A stretch of DNA of 64,000 nt from an uncultured Erysipelotrichaceae bacterium (GCA_902787955.1 CADAIJ010000006.1:1-64000), one strand, 5' to 3'. Positions 15,433 to 24,332 are shown, counted from the stretch's first letter. Made by a program: numbers and translations. The notes: generated from the letters alone by a model not told the origin.

Positions 15433-16635
15433 ATGAAAGCAAAAGATAACGTAAACATTCTTATTGACTATTTTAAAGTTGGTTTTGATTTCACTGTTTC
15501 TTTTAAGGAAGGCTTTTATGTTGAATTTTTAAAACTCATCTCTAAAGACGTAAAAGATGCTGAAAGAATTCCTTATGCCGCGTTTGGTTATAACGAAGGA
15601 TACAACGTTGGTGAAAACATTTTCTTTTTCTCTGGTGGCGATTTTACTCGCAATAAAGCAGGTGAAGAAACAAGTCTTTTCGAACTTAAGGGTTCAGCTT
15701 GTCGAGAATTCGAAGCATATGGTGGTTCCTGGCTTAGTTTATTTGAACTTGTATTTCAATATGGCGGTCATTGCACCAGAATTGATATCGCTATTGATGA
15801 TCAATCGGGATTGATTACAATCGACGAACTTAAAGATAAAGTGTTGAAGCATGAATACACCACTAAGACCAGGAATATGATTTTAGATGAAAATCTTCCA
15901 GAAGAAGTTATGAACCAAGAGTTCGATGAACCTCAAATTAGAACTTCAAATAATAAGGGCTTTACTGCAACTTTTGGGGGAAGATCTAATTCGCAACTTT
16001 GTATTTATAATAAAAAAGCGGAAAGAGAAGCTCACGGTTATATCGTAACTTACTCTTCTTGGATAAGGTTTGAATGTCGTTATTATCATTCAACCGCTCA
16101 AAGTGCTTTTTTGAAACTCTTTAAAGTTTTAAAAGAGGATTTTATCAATGGTGCGATTGATCTTTATCCGAAAGCTTGTTTATCATTCTTAGCTCATCTA
16201 ATTGAATTTAAGGAATCGATTAAAAATTATGGTAGCTCTAATCGCTATTTAGAAACGAATTGGTCTAAATGGGATTTATTCTGCAAGAAGATTGAGAAAT
16301 GTGTTCCTCATTGTTCTCCTAAATTAGAACAAACTCTTTTTGACAATTATTCGTGGTTTTATAGAACAAATAAGAGAATTTTAAATCGTTTGTTTGGATC
16401 TGATCCATCTAGATTCAAATCTTTTATTTCTTACTGCATGAAAGAAGGCTTTCGTGAAGGAAAAGTTACTTTAAATGATATTCAAGTCATTAATAACTTT
16501 AGAAAAAAAGAAGGATTTGAGCCAATATCTCTCAATCAATTAGAAAATTATTTAGCTTCTGAAACAGTTCTAGAAGAAGATTCATCTTACTTTGAACGTT
16601 TTAAAGATAAATACACATATAAGGAGGAATATTAA
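15433..16635 (+). CDS. Replication initiation protein, Rep_trans family
   Basis: The 400-residue protein has the features of the Rep_trans (replication initiation factor) family: an N-terminal VNILIDYFKVGF segment, the conserved CTRIDIAIDD near residues 113-123, and a later YNKKAEREAHG with WIRFECRYYH. Related proteins start rolling-circle replication in inoviruses (RstA-like) and act as the Orf20 relaxase in Tn916. TGGAGG sits 9 bp before the ATG. It presumably nicks the hairpin region just upstream. The family call is good; the phage versus ICE origin is not settled by it. Confidence 0.8.
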   Translation: MKAKDNVNILIDYFKVGFDFTVSFKEGFYVEFLKLISKDVKDAERIPYAAFGYNEGYNVGENIFFFSGGDFTRNKAGEETSLFELKGSACREFEAYGGSWLSLFELVFQYGGHCTRIDIAIDDQSGLITIDELKDKVLKHEYTTKTRNMILDENLPEEVMNQEFDEPQIRTSNNKGFTATFGGRSNSQLCIYNKKAEREAHGYIVTYSSWIRFECRYYHSTAQSAFLKLFKVLKEDFINGAIDLYPKACLSFLAHLIEFKESIKNYGSSNRYLETNWSKWDLFCKKIEKCVPHCSPKLEQTLFDNYSWFYRTNKRILNRLFGSDPSRFKSFISYCMKEGFREGKVTLNDIQVINNFRKKEGFEPISLNQLENYLASETVLEEDSSYFERFKDKYTYKEEY

Positions 16636-16732
16636 TGTTTTTGTTAGCTGTTATTACGAATCGATGTGAAAAATGATAAATTCGGTGGTCTATTTGTAAA
16701 TTTTATTTAAGAAAGGTAGGTATTTATTAAAA

Positions 16733-17869
16733 ATGGCAAAAGAAAATATTAGTCAGGCGACTGACCAACAAGAATTATTAGTTCTTGAAAATAATTACAA
16801 AGTTAGTTCAGTTATTAATTATCATATTGATCATATTGTTGAAGAATTAAAAGATTTAACAAATCATTTTTTCAATCTTGGTTATCATTTATTTAAATTA
16901 AAAGAATCCTGGGATGAAAATTTAACAAAAAGTGAATTTTATAACTATTGTGAAGAAAAGTTTTTTCTTAAATCTACATCTATTAAAAATTTTATTAATG
17001 TTTATAAATCATTTAGATCCATTGATGATGAAGATGAGTTAGATGAAAGATTTGAAGGCTTTTCTTTTACTGCATTGGTTGAGCTTCTTCCTATTTCTGA
17101 TGATAAAGTGTTTGCTAAAGAGTTTAAGCAATTATCCACTAGAGAAATAAAAGAAGTTGTAGCTATTGGTAAAGAAGATTTTTCTGATGATAGTTTTTTA
17201 AAGCAAGTTTTTGGCTTAATGAAAATTCTTTTAGAAAAGAAGAAGGTGAACTGTGAATTTTTATCTATCGATGTTGAATCATCTCTTCCTGTTATTTATT
17301 TGGTTGTTTCATATGGAAACGCTAAAGTTAAAATGGAACTTTCATTAAAAGTAGGAACTACTTATTATGGCAATCAAGAAGATGAAATATTTTATTTAAG
17401 ATCTCATGATTACATTGCGGCTTTTGAATTTTGGTCACAAGCTTTCGGAATCAACGATTTATCTGAGGTTGTTAATAAAATTGCTAAAGCAATTATTAAA
17501 TATTCTGATCTTCGTCAAGATGAACCTGAGGAAACTAAAAAAGTAATGTTTGTTCCAACAGGTGCTGCAAAGCGTTTAAGTCTTAAGAAAAAACAGTTAG
17601 TAAGTTATGTAGATAATCCTGAAAATTACATGGAAGATATAGAAATTCATGTTTTTAACAACGATTCTTTTTTTCCTGAATTTCAAATTCGTTGCTTAAG
17701 ATGTTGTGATTATATTTGGGGTATCTTTAGAAAACCATCGCCTGAAGATTATGGTTATAATGATTTATCTGAAGAAGAAAAGAATACATTTAAGCTTAGA
17801 AAAATTATTAATAATCGTTTTGTTGAAATTAATAATTGGGAAAAAGAAGAATTGATGCTTAAGGAATAA
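16733..17869 (+). CDS. Unknown protein, helix-rich
   Basis: The 378-residue protein is soluble, acidic and mostly helical in its first 150 residues (ELKDLTNHFFNLGYHLFKLK and SWDENLTKSEFYNYCEEKF), a pattern seen in phage and plasmid proteins with a DUF3102-like N terminus. The C-terminal half contains charged beta/alpha segments. It follows rep after a 97-bp gap and may help in replication or maintenance. I do not recognise the family with confidence. Confidence 0.55.
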   Translation: MAKENISQATDQQELLVLENNYKVSSVINYHIDHIVEELKDLTNHFFNLGYHLFKLKESWDENLTKSEFYNYCEEKFFLKSTSIKNFINVYKSFRSIDDEDELDERFEGFSFTALVELLPISDDKVFAKEFKQLSTREIKEVVAIGKEDFSDDSFLKQVFGLMKILLEKKKVNCEFLSIDVESSLPVIYLVVSYGNAKVKMELSLKVGTTYYGNQEDEIFYLRSHDYIAAFEFWSQAFGINDLSEVVNKIAKAIIKYSDLRQDEPEETKKVMFVPTGAAKRLSLKKKQLVSYVDNPENYMEDIEIHVFNNDSFFPEFQIRCLRCCDYIWGIFRKPSPEDYGYNDLSEEEKNTFKLRKIINNRFVEINNWEKEELMLKE

Positions 17870-17887
17870 GGCTGAAAGGAGAAAACA

Positions 17888-18052
17888 ATGTCTTTAGATG
17901 TTTATTTTGTCCGTTTAGACCAGGATCTTTATGAGTGCCTTAAATGGTTTATGGGAGTTTACAAAATTTCTTCTTTGGAAGAGGTTATTGTTAAGCTTGC
18001 TCAATATCACGAAGGTATTGTTGATTATAACTTTAATTTAAAGAGGAAATAA
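17888..18052 (+). CDS. 54-residue protein of unknown function
   Basis: The frame begins MSLDVYFVRLDQDLYECLKW behind GAAAGGAG and ends one base before the next ATG. It is short, with mixed charge and no membrane helix. The tight fit between two genes and the good ribosome site support it. It could be a small regulator; no family is recognised. Confidence 0.6.
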   Translation: MSLDVYFVRLDQDLYECLKWFMGVYKISSLEEVIVKLAQYHEGIVDYNFNLKRK

Positions 18053-18053
18053 C

Positions 18054-18500
18054 ATGGATGCTTTATATTATTTAGAATCAATTCGAATTTATTCCAAGGT
18101 CACAAAATCAGATGTTACTAAAGTGAAATTATTTAGCGGTTTAGAATTTGTTAAATATTTTTATGATTTATTTATCGATAGTTACAAAATGAAACGCTTG
18201 TCACCTGTTTACAGTGATTTTGGTTTTATTTCAATGATGTTAAAACTTTTTGTAACTGGAAAGGTTTGTGGAACCGATATTTGTTATGATATCGATTTCT
18301 TATTTTCAATATTTGATAAAAATAAAAATGATTTATTAAAAGACATTAAAGATTACCATCGCTTGTTTGTTTTTCTTTATTGTTTCGTTGATGATATGAA
18401 TCGAACTTTCAAATCTCGAATTAATAGTAAAACATTGGCTTTTGAAAAATCATATCGAAATAGTGAGCTTGTAAATGAAGAAATACCCGAATTGTTATAA
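18054..18500 (+). CDS. Unknown protein upstream of the integrase
   Basis: This 148-residue, Lys/Asp/Tyr-rich soluble protein starts one base after the previous stop, with AGAGGAAA as ribosome site. Its last 26 bp overlap the integrase gene, a strong sign of translational coupling. It may be linked to recombination control, but excisionases are usually smaller and HTH-like, and no such motif is seen. Confidence 0.6.
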   Translation: MDALYYLESIRIYSKVTKSDVTKVKLFSGLEFVKYFYDLFIDSYKMKRLSPVYSDFGFISMMLKLFVTGKVCGTDICYDIDFLFSIFDKNKNDLLKDIKDYHRLFVFLYCFVDDMNRTFKSRINSKTLAFEKSYRNSELVNEEIPELL

Positions 18501-19533
18501 AGATAAAGAAGGAAAAATATTTGTTAAATTTTCAGTTGATGGATCTGTATATTTTTATCGAACCAATAACGGGAAACATTTTTCCTCGTTTAAAGAAGCT
18601 TATGATTTCGTATTGCTTAAGAAACGTTCTTTAGCGGCATCGCTTGATGATGATGAAATAAAAGCTTCTGGTGCTGATCTTTATCATAAATCGTTTGAGG
18701 ATTTTATATCATCAATTTATAAGGAAACGACTGCTTATTGTTATATTGTTCGATTAAGAAGTCTTTATCCTTATTTTGATAAAGTGAAAGAATTTGATAA
18801 GAAAACCTTAATTGTTATAAATAACAAGATTAACGAAAAAACATCGTCAAGATCTTTTTATTGTTTTATTGCTAATATGTATTTAGATCATCTTTATTCA
18901 GAAGGTTATTTTAAAAAACTTTGTGATTATAAGTTTTATGTTATTCGCGGTATTAAAACAAATATTGAAAAAAGAAAGATTTGTTTTTGGGATTATAGTG
19001 AATTTAAAAAGTTTTTGAATAAAGTTGACGATAGATATTATCGTTTATTGTTTTCTTTTCTTTATTTTTATGGTTTAAGGATCTCAGAGCTTCTTGGCTT
19101 AAGATGGAGTGATATTGACGAAAAATCTGTTTCTGTCAATCTCTCCAGGAGCACGAAAACTTTCGAACATGGTCGTGTCCTTACTTATCTTAAGACTCAT
19201 GCTTCTGAACGTGTATATCCTATGTTGGATTTTCTTTATGAAGATCTTCAAAAGATAAAAAAGGATTCTGAATTCGTTTTTGATGTTGGGGAAACTACTG
19301 TAAGGCGCAAATTAATTGAATATATTCGTAAAGCTCATGTTAAGAAGATAACTCTTCATGGCTTTAGACATTCTTGTGCATCTTATTTGATTAATAATGG
19401 CGCGGATTATATGCAAGTATGCGCGTGGCTTGGCCATAGTTCTCCATCTACAACTCTTACTATTTATTCACATATTTTTCCTTCTAGAAAAGAAGCTATT
19501 AAAAAGATGTTTGATAACATTGTTCTTAAATGA
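18475..19533 (+). CDS. int: Tyrosine integrase of the phage-like element
   Basis: The 352-residue protein has the full tyrosine-recombinase signature: Arg202 in GLRISELLGLRW, HGFRHSCA with His295 and Arg298, LGHSS with His321, and the nucleophile Tyr331 in TIYSHIF. The first 60-70 residues resemble an arm-binding domain (YKDKEGKIFVKFSVDG), followed by a core-binding SAM-like part. It lies 97 bp from the attR core in tRNA-Ser, the usual place for an element's own integrase. It catalyses integration into and, with a helper, excision from the tRNA-Ser 3' end. Confidence 0.95.
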   Translation: MKKYPNCYKDKEGKIFVKFSVDGSVYFYRTNNGKHFSSFKEAYDFVLLKKRSLAASLDDDEIKASGADLYHKSFEDFISSIYKETTAYCYIVRLRSLYPYFDKVKEFDKKTLIVINNKINEKTSSRSFYCFIANMYLDHLYSEGYFKKLCDYKFYVIRGIKTNIEKRKICFWDYSEFKKFLNKVDDRYYRLLFSFLYFYGLRISELLGLRWSDIDEKSVSVNLSRSTKTFEHGRVLTYLKTHASERVYPMLDFLYEDLQKIKKDSEFVFDVGETTVRRKLIEYIRKAHVKKITLHGFRHSCASYLINNGADYMQVCAWLGHSSPSTTLTIYSHIFPSRKEAIKKMFDNIVLK

Positions 19534-19560
19534 TTGTTATTTTATTTTTTTATATAATGA

Positions 19561-19590
19561 GTATCAAAAATGTATCAAAAAACGGTATCA
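19561..19590. other. Candidate integrase arm-type sites, right end
   Basis: GTATCA occurs at 19561, 19572 and 19585; the first two are 11 bp apart and A-tailed, exactly as at the left end (3217 and 3228). The positions between integrase and core site fit arm-type binding sites. Confidence 0.4.
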
Positions 19591-19600
19591 TTAATAAAAA

Positions 19601-19619
19601 ATATCGATTAAATCGATAT
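19601..19619 (-). terminator. Element-supplied terminator for tRNA-Ser
   Basis: ATATCGAT (19601-19608) pairs with ATCGATAT (19612-19619), with a T-run on the minus strand. It is the same distance (10 nt) from the tRNA end as the hairpin at 3067-3085 and differs from it by a compensating C-G to T-A pair. Confidence 0.7.
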
Positions 19620-19629
19620 TATATATTAA

Positions 19630-19646
19630 TGGCGGAGCAAGAGAGA
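19630..19646. repeat. attR core: 3' end of tRNA-Ser
   Basis: TGGCGGAGCAAGAGAGA, identical to 3096-3112. Integration kept the tRNA gene whole by rebuilding its 3' end with element DNA. Confidence 0.9.
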
Positions 19647-19720
19647 TTTGAACTCTCGCACCGGTGACCCGATCTAACGGTTTAGCAAACCGTCCCCTTC
19701 AGCCTCTTGGGTATTGCTCC
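19630..19720 (-). tRNA. tRNA-Ser(GCU)
   Basis: The 91-nt minus-strand gene folds as a class II tRNA: acceptor GGAGCAA/TTGCTCC, anticodon loop with GCT inside TTTGCTAAA, a long variable arm, a GTTCAAATC T loop, and an encoded CCA. It reads AGC/AGU serine codons. Its 3' end is the integration site of the DGR-bearing element. Confidence 0.97.
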
Positions 19721-19846
19721 AGTATTAAAGATAATAACACATTTTTTGCTTATTGCTAATAAGAATTTATATAAATTCATTACCTTTCATATTTTTCAAA
19801 AAATCTTATTCTTTATTCTTTGTAAATATATTAATATTTCTATTGT

Positions 19847-20752
19847 ATGAAAAAGGTAGTCTGCACACATTGTTATTACACTTACGAACCTGCGGATTTT
19901 AAAGAAGAACAAGTTTGCCCTAAATGTGGTAAAGCTTTCGGTTTATCTCAAGGTGAAAAACTATATCAAATGGTTCTCGTCCGTCATATGAATGATGGCT
20001 ATAAATATTTAAATGAATTAATGGATTATAAAAAGGCTATTGAATCTTATAACAGATTAATTCTTTTAGAACTTAGTGAAGATGCAGTTTTATATTTAAT
20101 CGAAGCCTATATTAAAGATTCAAGAGTTAGAGAAGACCATTTAAATGAAATCATTAATACTTTAAAGCAATATAAAGATATTCTTACTCCTAATGAAGAT
20201 AACAAACTTAAAGTTAATGATTATTATTCTGAAATCATTTATTTGTTATCCGATTATGAACTTGGTTTAAAGAAGAACTTATCCAAAAATGATAAGTTCT
20301 ATTCGCTTGAAGCAAGACACATTTATTTGAACAAAAATTCCCAAATAGTGGAGATCCTATCCTTTATTGATGAAAATTTCTTTAAAGATGTTGATTATAC
20401 AGAAGACGCCACAATTAAAGAAAGTGAGCTTTTAGAGATTATCGAATCAATTAAAGAAAATGGCTCAAAGAACTATGAAATTATTGAAAATAGTGGCTAT
20501 GTTTTAGCTCAAGATGAAGAAGGAACACCGATCAAAGATAATATCTTTAAAGATGGTTCTAAATTTGTTAAAACAAAAAGATTCTTAACCGCTCTCAGTG
20601 GATTAAGTGTTATCGCTTTAATAATTGGCTTAGTTTTAATTTTCTCGATTAAAGATAACATCTATCCAGGTGTTATTGTATTAGCTATATCAGCGGCAGG
20701 ATTTATTATTTCCTTTGTCGCTCGTTTAATAATTTCTAAATTAGTTAATTAA
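19847..20752 (+). CDS. Zinc-ribbon protein with C-terminal membrane helices
   Basis: The 301-residue protein opens with a zinc ribbon: CTHCY at residues 5-9 and CPKCG around 24-28. A helical, Lys/Glu-rich middle follows (repeat-like, NRLILLELSEDAVLYLIEAYI). Two membrane helices lie close to the C terminus (about 247-270 and 275-297). No known function is recognised. The ATG lacks a Shine-Dalgarno and follows a TATATT box by 14 nt, so the message is nearly leaderless. The 3' end overlaps the convergent rdgB gene by 12 bp. Confidence 0.7.
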   Translation: MKKVVCTHCYYTYEPADFKEEQVCPKCGKAFGLSQGEKLYQMVLVRHMNDGYKYLNELMDYKKAIESYNRLILLELSEDAVLYLIEAYIKDSRVREDHLNEIINTLKQYKDILTPNEDNKLKVNDYYSEIIYLLSDYELGLKKNLSKNDKFYSLEARHIYLNKNSQIVEILSFIDENFFKDVDYTEDATIKESELLEIIESIKENGSKNYEIIENSGYVLAQDEEGTPIKDNIFKDGSKFVKTKRFLTALSGLSVIALIIGLVLIFSIKDNIYPGVIVLAISAAGFIISFVARLIISKLVN

Positions 20753-21337
20753 CTTTTTATCTTTTAGATATTTAACAAGTTGCCCTAAAGCCTTAGCGCG
20801 ATGAGAGAACTTGTTTTTTATTTCGCTACTAGCTTCTCCAAAGTTCACTTTTCCTTCATAAGAATAGAAGATTGGATCGTAACCAAAGCCACCTTCTCCT
20901 ACTGGAGCAGGTAAGATTTTACCTTTGCAAACGCCTTTAAAGACAACTGGTTCATTCTCTACATTTAATAATGTAATAACGCAAACGAACTCAGCATCTT
21001 TATCGTCGTGTCTTTTTAATAATTCAATAAGATCCAAGTTTGCTTTACCGTTTCCGCCTCTTTCTTTAGCAAAACGAGCGCTATAAATGCCAGGGAAACC
21101 TTGTAAAGCATCAACACATAAACCAGAGTCATCAGCAATAACTGCCATCTTAACTCTATCTGCTAAGTGTTTAGCTTTAATTAAAGAATTCTCTTCAAAT
21201 GTTTTTCCGTTTTCTATTGCTTCATCAGTAATATTAAATTCTTTAGGAGAATGAACATTAATTCCTAAAGGAGAAAACATTTCTTTATATTCTTTAATCT
21301 TGTGATCGTTATTAGTAGCAATTAATAAATCAAACAT
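20741..21337 (-). CDS. rdgB: XTP/dITP pyrophosphatase (RdgB/HAM1)
   Basis: The 198-residue protein has the family start LLIATNNDHKIKEYKEM, the core DDSGLCVDALQGFPGIYSAR and the closing GYDPIFY and FSHRAKAL segments. It removes non-canonical purine nucleotides (XTP, ITP, dITP) by hydrolysis to the monophosphate. It is the last gene of a minus-strand group with GDPD, MFS transporter and HAD phosphatase, 2 bp after the GDPD stop. Confidence 0.95.
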   Translation of the reverse strand: MFDLLIATNNDHKIKEYKEMFSPLGINVHSPKEFNITDEAIENGKTFEENSLIKAKHLADRVKMAVIADDSGLCVDALQGFPGIYSARFAKERGGNGKANLDLIELLKRHDDKDAEFVCVITLLNVENEPVVFKGVCKGKILPAPVGEGGFGYDPIFYSYEGKVNFGEASSEIKNKFSHRAKALGQLVKYLKDKKLIN

Positions 21338-21339
21338 AA

Positions 21340-22077
21340 TTATTTCTCTTCTAAAGCTTTTCTTACATCTTTAGGGTCTAAATGTTGGAATGTAACTGTA
21401 TCAACGTAAGGAGCAACTTTTTTAAGTTGTTCATCTCTTTCAATTGTCCAAACATTCATAAATTTACGTTTATGGAGTTTTTGGAAACGTTTTTGTTCAA
21501 GTAAAACATCTTCAATATCAAAACCATTGAAACGGAAATGGAAAAGATTATAGACATAAAGGTGAGTATGAGTAACTAATAAGACTCTTGCTAAACCTAG
21601 CTTTTTAAGTGGAAGTAATGAACGTGGATCAAAAGAGATAAGAGTGTATTGTTTCTTATCTTTCATATTCTTAAGTAAAACTTCCTCCACCTTTTTAGCG
21701 AGTTCTTTATAGTTTTTACGGAATACTTTTAATTCGATGACAAGAGGTACTTGTTCGTTAACTAAATCTAATAATTCTTGGAAAGTAGGGATTAAAGAAC
21801 CATCCATTAAAGTATAGTTTTCTTTTAATTCTTTAACGGTTAAATCCTCAACAACTCCATCCTTTCCGGTTAAACGTTTCAAATCTTCATCATGAATAAC
21901 CACTAAATCATTATCTTTAGTGAGGTGAATATCGAGCTCAATTGCAACGTTATGTTCAATTGCTCTTTTAAAGGCGCCCATCGAGTTTTCGGAATTATTT
22001 TCATCCCAAAGTCCGCGGTGAGCCACACCTTTAAGAATTCTTTCATCAAATAAGCTTACAAATCTATTTTTATTCAT
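21340..22077 (-). CDS. Glycerophosphodiester phosphodiesterase
   Basis: The 245-residue cytoplasmic protein shows the GDPD catalytic pieces: VAHRGLWDENNSENSMGAF (catalytic His, with Glu-Asn), AIELDIHLTKDNDLVVIHDE (metal-binding Glu-Asp and second His) and LVIELKVF. It cleaves glycerophosphodiesters to glycerol-3-phosphate and an alcohol, which could feed the glycerol metabolism served by glpK. There is no signal peptide. Two bp separate it from the genes on either side. Confidence 0.92.
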   Translation of the reverse strand: MNKNRFVSLFDERILKGVAHRGLWDENNSENSMGAFKRAIEHNVAIELDIHLTKDNDLVVIHDEDLKRLTGKDGVVEDLTVKELKENYTLMDGSLIPTFQELLDLVNEQVPLVIELKVFRKNYKELAKKVEEVLLKNMKDKKQYTLISFDPRSLLPLKKLGLARVLLVTHTHLYVYNLFHFRFNGFDIEDVLLEQKRFQKLHKRKFMNVWTIERDEQLKKVAPYVDTVTFQHLDPKDVRKALEEK

Positions 22078-22079
22078 AA

Positions 22080-23510
22080 TTAGTCATCTTGATCTAAGGC
22101 TTCTAAACCTTTTTTAAATGTAGTCTTCTTTGTCTTAACGTTTTTAACGAAGAAGAAGATAGTTGCGGAAATTAAGATACAAATTCCAGCGTAGATTGGT
22201 AATAAATCCCAGTCGAATGATGGAGAGAGAAGTAATAAACCTAATAAAACTGGAGTAATTGTTTGAGCAGACATTGAAGCAGCATAGTAGTAACCAGTGA
22301 ATTGTCCGACTTTCTTATTAGTACAAAGTTCAACAACCATTGGATAGGAGTTAACGTGAACAAGAGACATACCAAAACCTTTAAATAAGGTAATAACGTA
22401 TAACCAAATTGGTAAACCATTAATACCAGGACCACTAAATCCAGCGGTAAAGGTTAAGATAATCCAAATTGCATACATGGATAAAGCTAGTAATAAACCA
22501 GAAAGAAGTGTCCATTTACGACCAATCTTACTAGCAATAATTCCACCGAAAATAAAACCAATAACAGAACCAACACCACCAACAATAGTTAAAATAGCAG
22601 TGGAGGTGGATTCAGCACCAACGTTATAAATAATATAGTTATTAAGGAAGGTCGAAACACCGTTATCAGCCATAAACCAGAAGAATTCAGCACCAAGGAT
22701 TAACCAAAGCATAATCTTATTAGCTTTAGTCATAGGGGCTTCTTCTTCAGCTTCTAATTTATCAACGATTTCAGCTTCAGCTTCGCCTCTAGCTAATTCA
22801 TCTTTAATTTCTTCTTTAACTTTGTTTTCTTTAACTAAGATAAATAAGACAACAGCAGAGATAATCATTAAGACTGAACCAACAAGGAATGGTCCTTCAA
22901 TTGCCCAGATATTATGATATGCCCATGTGTTTGTTCCTTTTTTACCAATTCCTAAATAGTCAGTAAGAACAAAGACAAAACCAACAACAGTAGCAAAAGC
23001 GCCACCAATATAACCCATGATGTTAATAATACCATTAGCTTTACTGCGTAAAGGCTTTGGTGTTAAATCAGGCATTAAAGCAACTGCTGGGTTACGATAC
23101 ATCATTGCAAATAAAACGACAACTGCCATCAAAACGATAGTTCCGCCAACAGAGTTAGCGTGGAATAAAACAGGTATGAATGGGAATGCAATCGCACATA
23201 ATGCAGTTCCAACTAAAATATAAGGCATTCTTTTACCGATACGGGTATTAGTTTTATCGGATAAACGTCCGAATAATGGCATAAGTAATAATGCTGCAAC
23301 ATTATCAAGCGCCATCATGATACCAACTAAGTATTGAACTTGAGTTTCATCATCGATACCAAGTGCGTTCTTAAATAATTCGGTTAAGAATGTTGGGCAC
23401 CAAGTGTCATAAACTTGCCATAAAAGCAAAATTCCAAAGAAAGCAAACCCAATAGTAAACGTACGTTTGTAACTGAGTTTAAATCCTTGTTTTTCTTGTG
23501 TACTTTCCAT
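22080..23510 (-). CDS. MFS transporter, sugar (GPH/SLC45-like) type
   Basis: The 476-residue protein has about twelve membrane helices with a charged central loop (residues about 228-262, KENKVKEEIKDELARGEAEAE). The cytoplasmic signature GRLSDKTNTRIGKRMPYI between helices 2 and 3 is typical of glycoside-pentoside-hexuronide or SLC45-like carriers. It likely imports a sugar or glycoside with a cation; the substrate is not readable. It is transcribed between the HAD phosphatase and GDPD genes, and AAGGAGA precedes the ATG. Confidence 0.85.
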   Translation of the reverse strand: MESTQEKQGFKLSYKRTFTIGFAFFGILLLWQVYDTWCPTFLTELFKNALGIDDETQVQYLVGIMMALDNVAALLLMPLFGRLSDKTNTRIGKRMPYILVGTALCAIAFPFIPVLFHANSVGGTIVLMAVVVLFAMMYRNPAVALMPDLTPKPLRSKANGIINIMGYIGGAFATVVGFVFVLTDYLGIGKKGTNTWAYHNIWAIEGPFLVGSVLMIISAVVLFILVKENKVKEEIKDELARGEAEAEIVDKLEAEEEAPMTKANKIMLWLILGAEFFWFMADNGVSTFLNNYIIYNVGAESTSTAILTIVGGVGSVIGFIFGGIIASKIGRKWTLLSGLLLALSMYAIWIILTFTAGFSGPGINGLPIWLYVITLFKGFGMSLVHVNSYPMVVELCTNKKVGQFTGYYYAASMSAQTITPVLLGLLLLSPSFDWDLLPIYAGICILISATIFFFVKNVKTKKTTFKKGLEALDQDD

Positions 23511-23530
23511 TTTTGTTCTCCTTTGAAAAG

Positions 23531-24322
23531 TTAAATTTTATTCAAAAGGGCTGGTAAGTCCTTAATTGAATCCAAGATGTAAGTAGGGGAGTAGTCATAA
23601 TCTTTTAAATCTTCTAATTTAGTTTCCCCTGAAAGAACCATAACGGTATCAACTTCGGCGTTTACTCCACATAAGATATCGGTATAGATTCGATCGCCCA
23701 CCATTAGAATGTCTTTTTTCTCTAAATTATACTTATCCATGAAATAGTTGATGATTTCTGGATCTGGTTTTCCTAAGTCTTTTGCTTTTTTACCAGTAGT
23801 TAATCTAAGCCATTCGCACATACCGCCACAATCTGGGATATAAAGACCATCTTCAATAGGGCAGCGATAATCTCTATTTGTAGCGATGAATTTGCAGTCA
23901 GTTGTTTCTAGATATAAAGAGGCATCTCGTAGCTCTTTATAGACTAATTCAGTTGAAAAACCCGCAACAACTGCCTCCAATAGGGAATTTTTCTCATAAT
24001 CATTAATAATATTAAAGTTATGTTCGAGTTTTTCTCTTAAGAATTTGTTACCGATCAAATATATATTATTAATATTATTTTTCTTTAAATAAGATATAAG
24101 GATTTCAGTCGTAGAGTAGAAATTATCTTCTAAAGTACATTCCACTCCAAAGTTAGTCATCTTCTCATAATATGTTTCTAAGGAATGAGAAGAATTATTT
24201 GTGAAAAAAATATAACGAATATCGTTCGCTTTTAAATACTTAAATGTTTCTAATGCTCCATCAATAAGGTCTTTCCCTAAGTAGATGGTTCCATCCATAT
24301 CAAAGATGATTAGCTTTTTCAT
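23531..24322 (-). CDS. HAD-family phosphatase (NagD-like)
   Basis: The 263-residue protein has motif I IFDMDGTIYLG, motif II FFTNNSSHS, the lysine region GKPDPEI and motif IV MVGDRIYTDI. The C2-type cap between motifs II and III matches the NagD/4-nitrophenylphosphatase group. It dephosphorylates small phospho-metabolites, often sugar or nucleotide phosphates. It starts the minus-strand operon. The gene has a TATAAT box 10 nt before the ATG and no ribosome site, so it is nearly leaderless. Confidence 0.92.
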   Translation of the reverse strand: MKKLIIFDMDGTIYLGKDLIDGALETFKYLKANDIRYIFFTNNSSHSLETYYEKMTNFGVECTLEDNFYSTTEILISYLKKNNINNIYLIGNKFLREKLEHNFNIINDYEKNSLLEAVVAGFSTELVYKELRDASLYLETTDCKFIATNRDYRCPIEDGLYIPDCGGMCEWLRLTTGKKAKDLGKPDPEIINYFMDKYNLEKKDILMVGDRIYTDILCGVNAEVDTVMVLSGETKLEDLKDYDYSPTYILDSIKDLPALLNKI

Positions 24323-24332
24323 GGTACTTTTT

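Larger units (their letters stand above)
3096..19646. mobile_element. Integrated inovirus-like phage or element carrying a DGR, in tRNA-Ser(GCU)
   Basis: The region is bounded by 17-bp direct repeats that match the tRNA-Ser 3' end and carries its own tyrosine integrase next to the intact tRNA. Two Xre repressors face away from the main gene block. The block contains a candidate ssDNA-binding protein, small basic proteins, secreted and anchored proteins, a membrane P-loop ATPase, a Rep_trans-type initiator and the integrase. No capsid, portal, terminase or type IV secretion gene is seen, which argues against tailed phage and conjugative element. The best fit is a filamentous, rolling-circle phage, although 16.5 kb is long for one. 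The alternative is a mobilisable element related to the orf20/orf21 part of Tn916. That an integrated element exists is near certain; its inovirus nature is inference. Confidence 0.8.

Noticed and set aside
3096..19646. Tailed prophage or Tn916-type conjugative element
   Set aside because: No terminase, portal, capsid or tail genes, and no VirB4-like or NlpC/P60 transfer genes are visible; the Rep_trans/ATPase pair alone does not make a conjugative element.
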